Below, one piece after another: positions 5,827 to 6,612 of a stretch of DNA of 6,612 nt. The DNA lies in contig WTJB01000112.1 of assembly GCA_011526335.1 (NCBI GenBank), positions 1-6,612 on the forward strand, read 5' to 3'. A program made the translations under genes and the position numbers. This DNA comes from Candidatus Arcticimaribacter sp. Its GTDB lineage: Bacteria; Bacteroidota; Bacteroidia; Flavobacteriales; Flavobacteriaceae. Below the pieces are notes generated by a model. That model saw nothing but the letters and a program-made list of their open reading frames with translations. It was not told where the DNA came from and made no database searches. How positions within the stretch are numbered: position 1 is the stretch's first letter; each line of letters starts with the position of its first letter.

Positions 5827-6432
5827 ATGATCAGCAAGCAAGCCAGTCAAATTTTTAAAGAAAGTATCCAGAAATATCACCTTATCGATACGGTAGATCA
5901 GGATTTTTCTAACCCGTATCCCGCGGATAGTTTAGATCATTTATTTTATCGAAAGAATTGGATAGACACCGTTCAGTGGCACTACGAAGATCTTATTCGT
6001 GATCCTGAAATAGACGCTGAGGCCGCCTTGGTGCTAAAGCGGAAAATTGATGCTTCGAATCAAGACCGTACCGACATGGTAGAATATATAGACAGCTATT
6101 TTTTACAACAGTATGCTACCGTACAAGTTGCCCCAACAGCAACCATAAACACAGAAAGTCCTGCATGGGCATTAGACCGTTTGTCTATATTGGAATTGAA
6201 AATATTCCATATGGCAGAAGAGGTTGTGCGCGAAGAGGCTTCCGAGACGCATAAAAAAAACTGTGCAGAAAAGCTTGCCGTTTTGGAACAACAACACGAA
6301 GATTTAGCGGCAGCAATTGATCAATTGCTCACAGACATTGCTTCCGGGAGAAAGTACATGAAAGTGTACAAACAAATGAAAATGTACAACGACGAAGCTC
6401 TTAACCCCGTCTTGTATCAATCCAAAAAATAA
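5827..6432 (+). CDS. DUF4254 protein, GT9 partner, function unknown
   Basis: This 201-residue soluble, helix-rich protein matches the DUF4254 family of Bacteroidota and relatives. Visible hallmarks are the N-terminal SQIFKESIQKYH (7-18), SNQDRTDMVEYID (77-89), SPAWALDRLSILELKIFHM (111-129) and the C-terminal MKMYNDEALNP (184-194). It has no signal peptide or membrane segment. The 133-172 stretch is rich in charged residues and leucine (ASETHKKNCAEKLAVLEQQ and onward) and may form a coiled coil. I chose the ATG at 5827; the frame is open to a TTG at 5797, but that codon lies upstream of the promoter-like box and the family begins at the ATG. GT9 starts 1 bp after this stop, so the two are almost certainly co-transcribed and probably co-translated. 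The pairing points to an accessory role in LPS core sugar addition, which is inference; no catalytic residues can be named. Confidence 0.93.
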   Translation: MISKQASQIFKESIQKYHLIDTVDQDFSNPYPADSLDHLFYRKNWIDTVQWHYEDLIRDPEIDAEAALVLKRKIDASNQDRTDMVEYIDSYFLQQYATVQVAPTATINTESPAWALDRLSILELKIFHMAEEVVREEASETHKKNCAEKLAVLEQQHEDLAAAIDQLLTDIASGRKYMKVYKQMKMYNDEALNPVLYQSKK

Positions 6433-6433
6433 A

Positions 6434-6612
6434 ATGAAAACCACACACCTTATTGTGTTCCGTTTTTCGGCTTTTGGTGATGTGGCAATGAGTCTTCCTG
6501 TTTTGCGCTGTCTTTTCCAACAGTACCCCAACATAAAGGTCACTTTGGTCACCCGCCCTTGGATGGCTCCGTTGTTTGAAGAGTTTCCGCAACTTACCCT
6601 TTTACCCCTAGA
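6434..6612 (+). CDS. Glycosyltransferase family 9, heptosyltransferase-like (3' end outside window)
   Basis: Only the first 59 codons are visible, beginning MKTTHLIVFRFSAFGDVAMS. The pattern of a beta-strand, then R-F-S-A-F-G-D-V, then a helix with LPVLRCLFQQYP, is the N-terminal Rossmann start typical of family 9 (WaaC/WaaF-like) enzymes, where the R-x-S-x-x-G-D loop lies at the acceptor/active-site cleft. VTLVTRPWMAPLFEEFP (36-52) matches the second strand and helix. Family 9 enzymes add heptose or related sugars to the inner core of lipopolysaccharide on the cytoplasmic face of the inner membrane. The specific sugar in flavobacteria is uncertain. The ATG lies 1 bp after the DUF4254 stop, so the two are translated from one message. 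The frame is open to the right edge with no stop. Confidence 0.9.
   Translation, partial: MKTTHLIVFRFSAFGDVAMSLPVLRCLFQQYPNIKVTLVTRPWMAPLFEEFPQLTLLPL

Noticed and set aside
6304..6552. Minus-strand frame spanning the DUF4254 end and GT9 start
   Set aside because: It runs antisense across two well-supported genes and their 1-bp junction, so it is a shadow.

Overview
The window looks like chromosomal DNA from a member of the Bacteroidota, most probably Flavobacteriaceae. Three things suggest this. Upstream regions carry the Bacteroidota-type -7 promoter box (TAnnTTTG). Translation starts lack Shine-Dalgarno sequences at normal spacing. Two gene families near purD, DUF6341 and DUF6427, are ones I know essentially from Flavobacteriia. 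No rRNA, tRNA, CRISPR array, transposase or phage gene is visible, and no stretch over 300 bases lacks a gene.

Layout from left to right: (1) the C-terminal part of a family 2 glycosyltransferase, cut by the left edge and beginning at its DAD metal-binding motif; (2) purD, a complete glycinamide ribonucleotide synthetase; (3) a small one-helix membrane protein (DUF6341) on the minus strand, whose stop codon overlaps the end of purD; (4) a polytopic membrane protein (DUF6427) on the plus strand, divergent from DUF6341 across a 45-bp gap; (5) a second family 2 glycosyltransferase on the minus strand, whose stop interlocks with that of DUF6427; (6) a Stealth-family sugar-phosphate transferase on the plus strand, divergent from (5); (7) an FkbM-type SAM methyltransferase; (8) a DUF4254 protein; (9) the first 59 codons of a family 9 (heptosyltransferase-like) glycosyltransferase, cut by the right edge.

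Genes 1 and 5 to 9 form a cell-envelope glycan group. The likely role is assembly and decoration of an LPS core or another surface glycan: sugar addition by GT2 and GT9 enzymes, a phosphodiester-linked sugar from Stealth, and O-methylation by FkbM. DUF4254 is a characteristic partner of GT9. The purD/DUF6341/DUF6427 block sits inside this group as a conserved flavobacterial island. The final product is inference.

The most notable non-coding signal is a near-palindromic 16-bp element (TTAC[CT]TTGCAAAG[AG]TA). It lies in both divergent intergenic regions, 14/16 identical between them, and on each minus strand contains a perfect TAnnTTTG box. These look like face-to-face overlapping promoters or a shared operator. 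No clearly unprecedented system is visible; the best unknowns are DUF6341, DUF6427 and DUF4254, and the acceptor of the Stealth enzyme.
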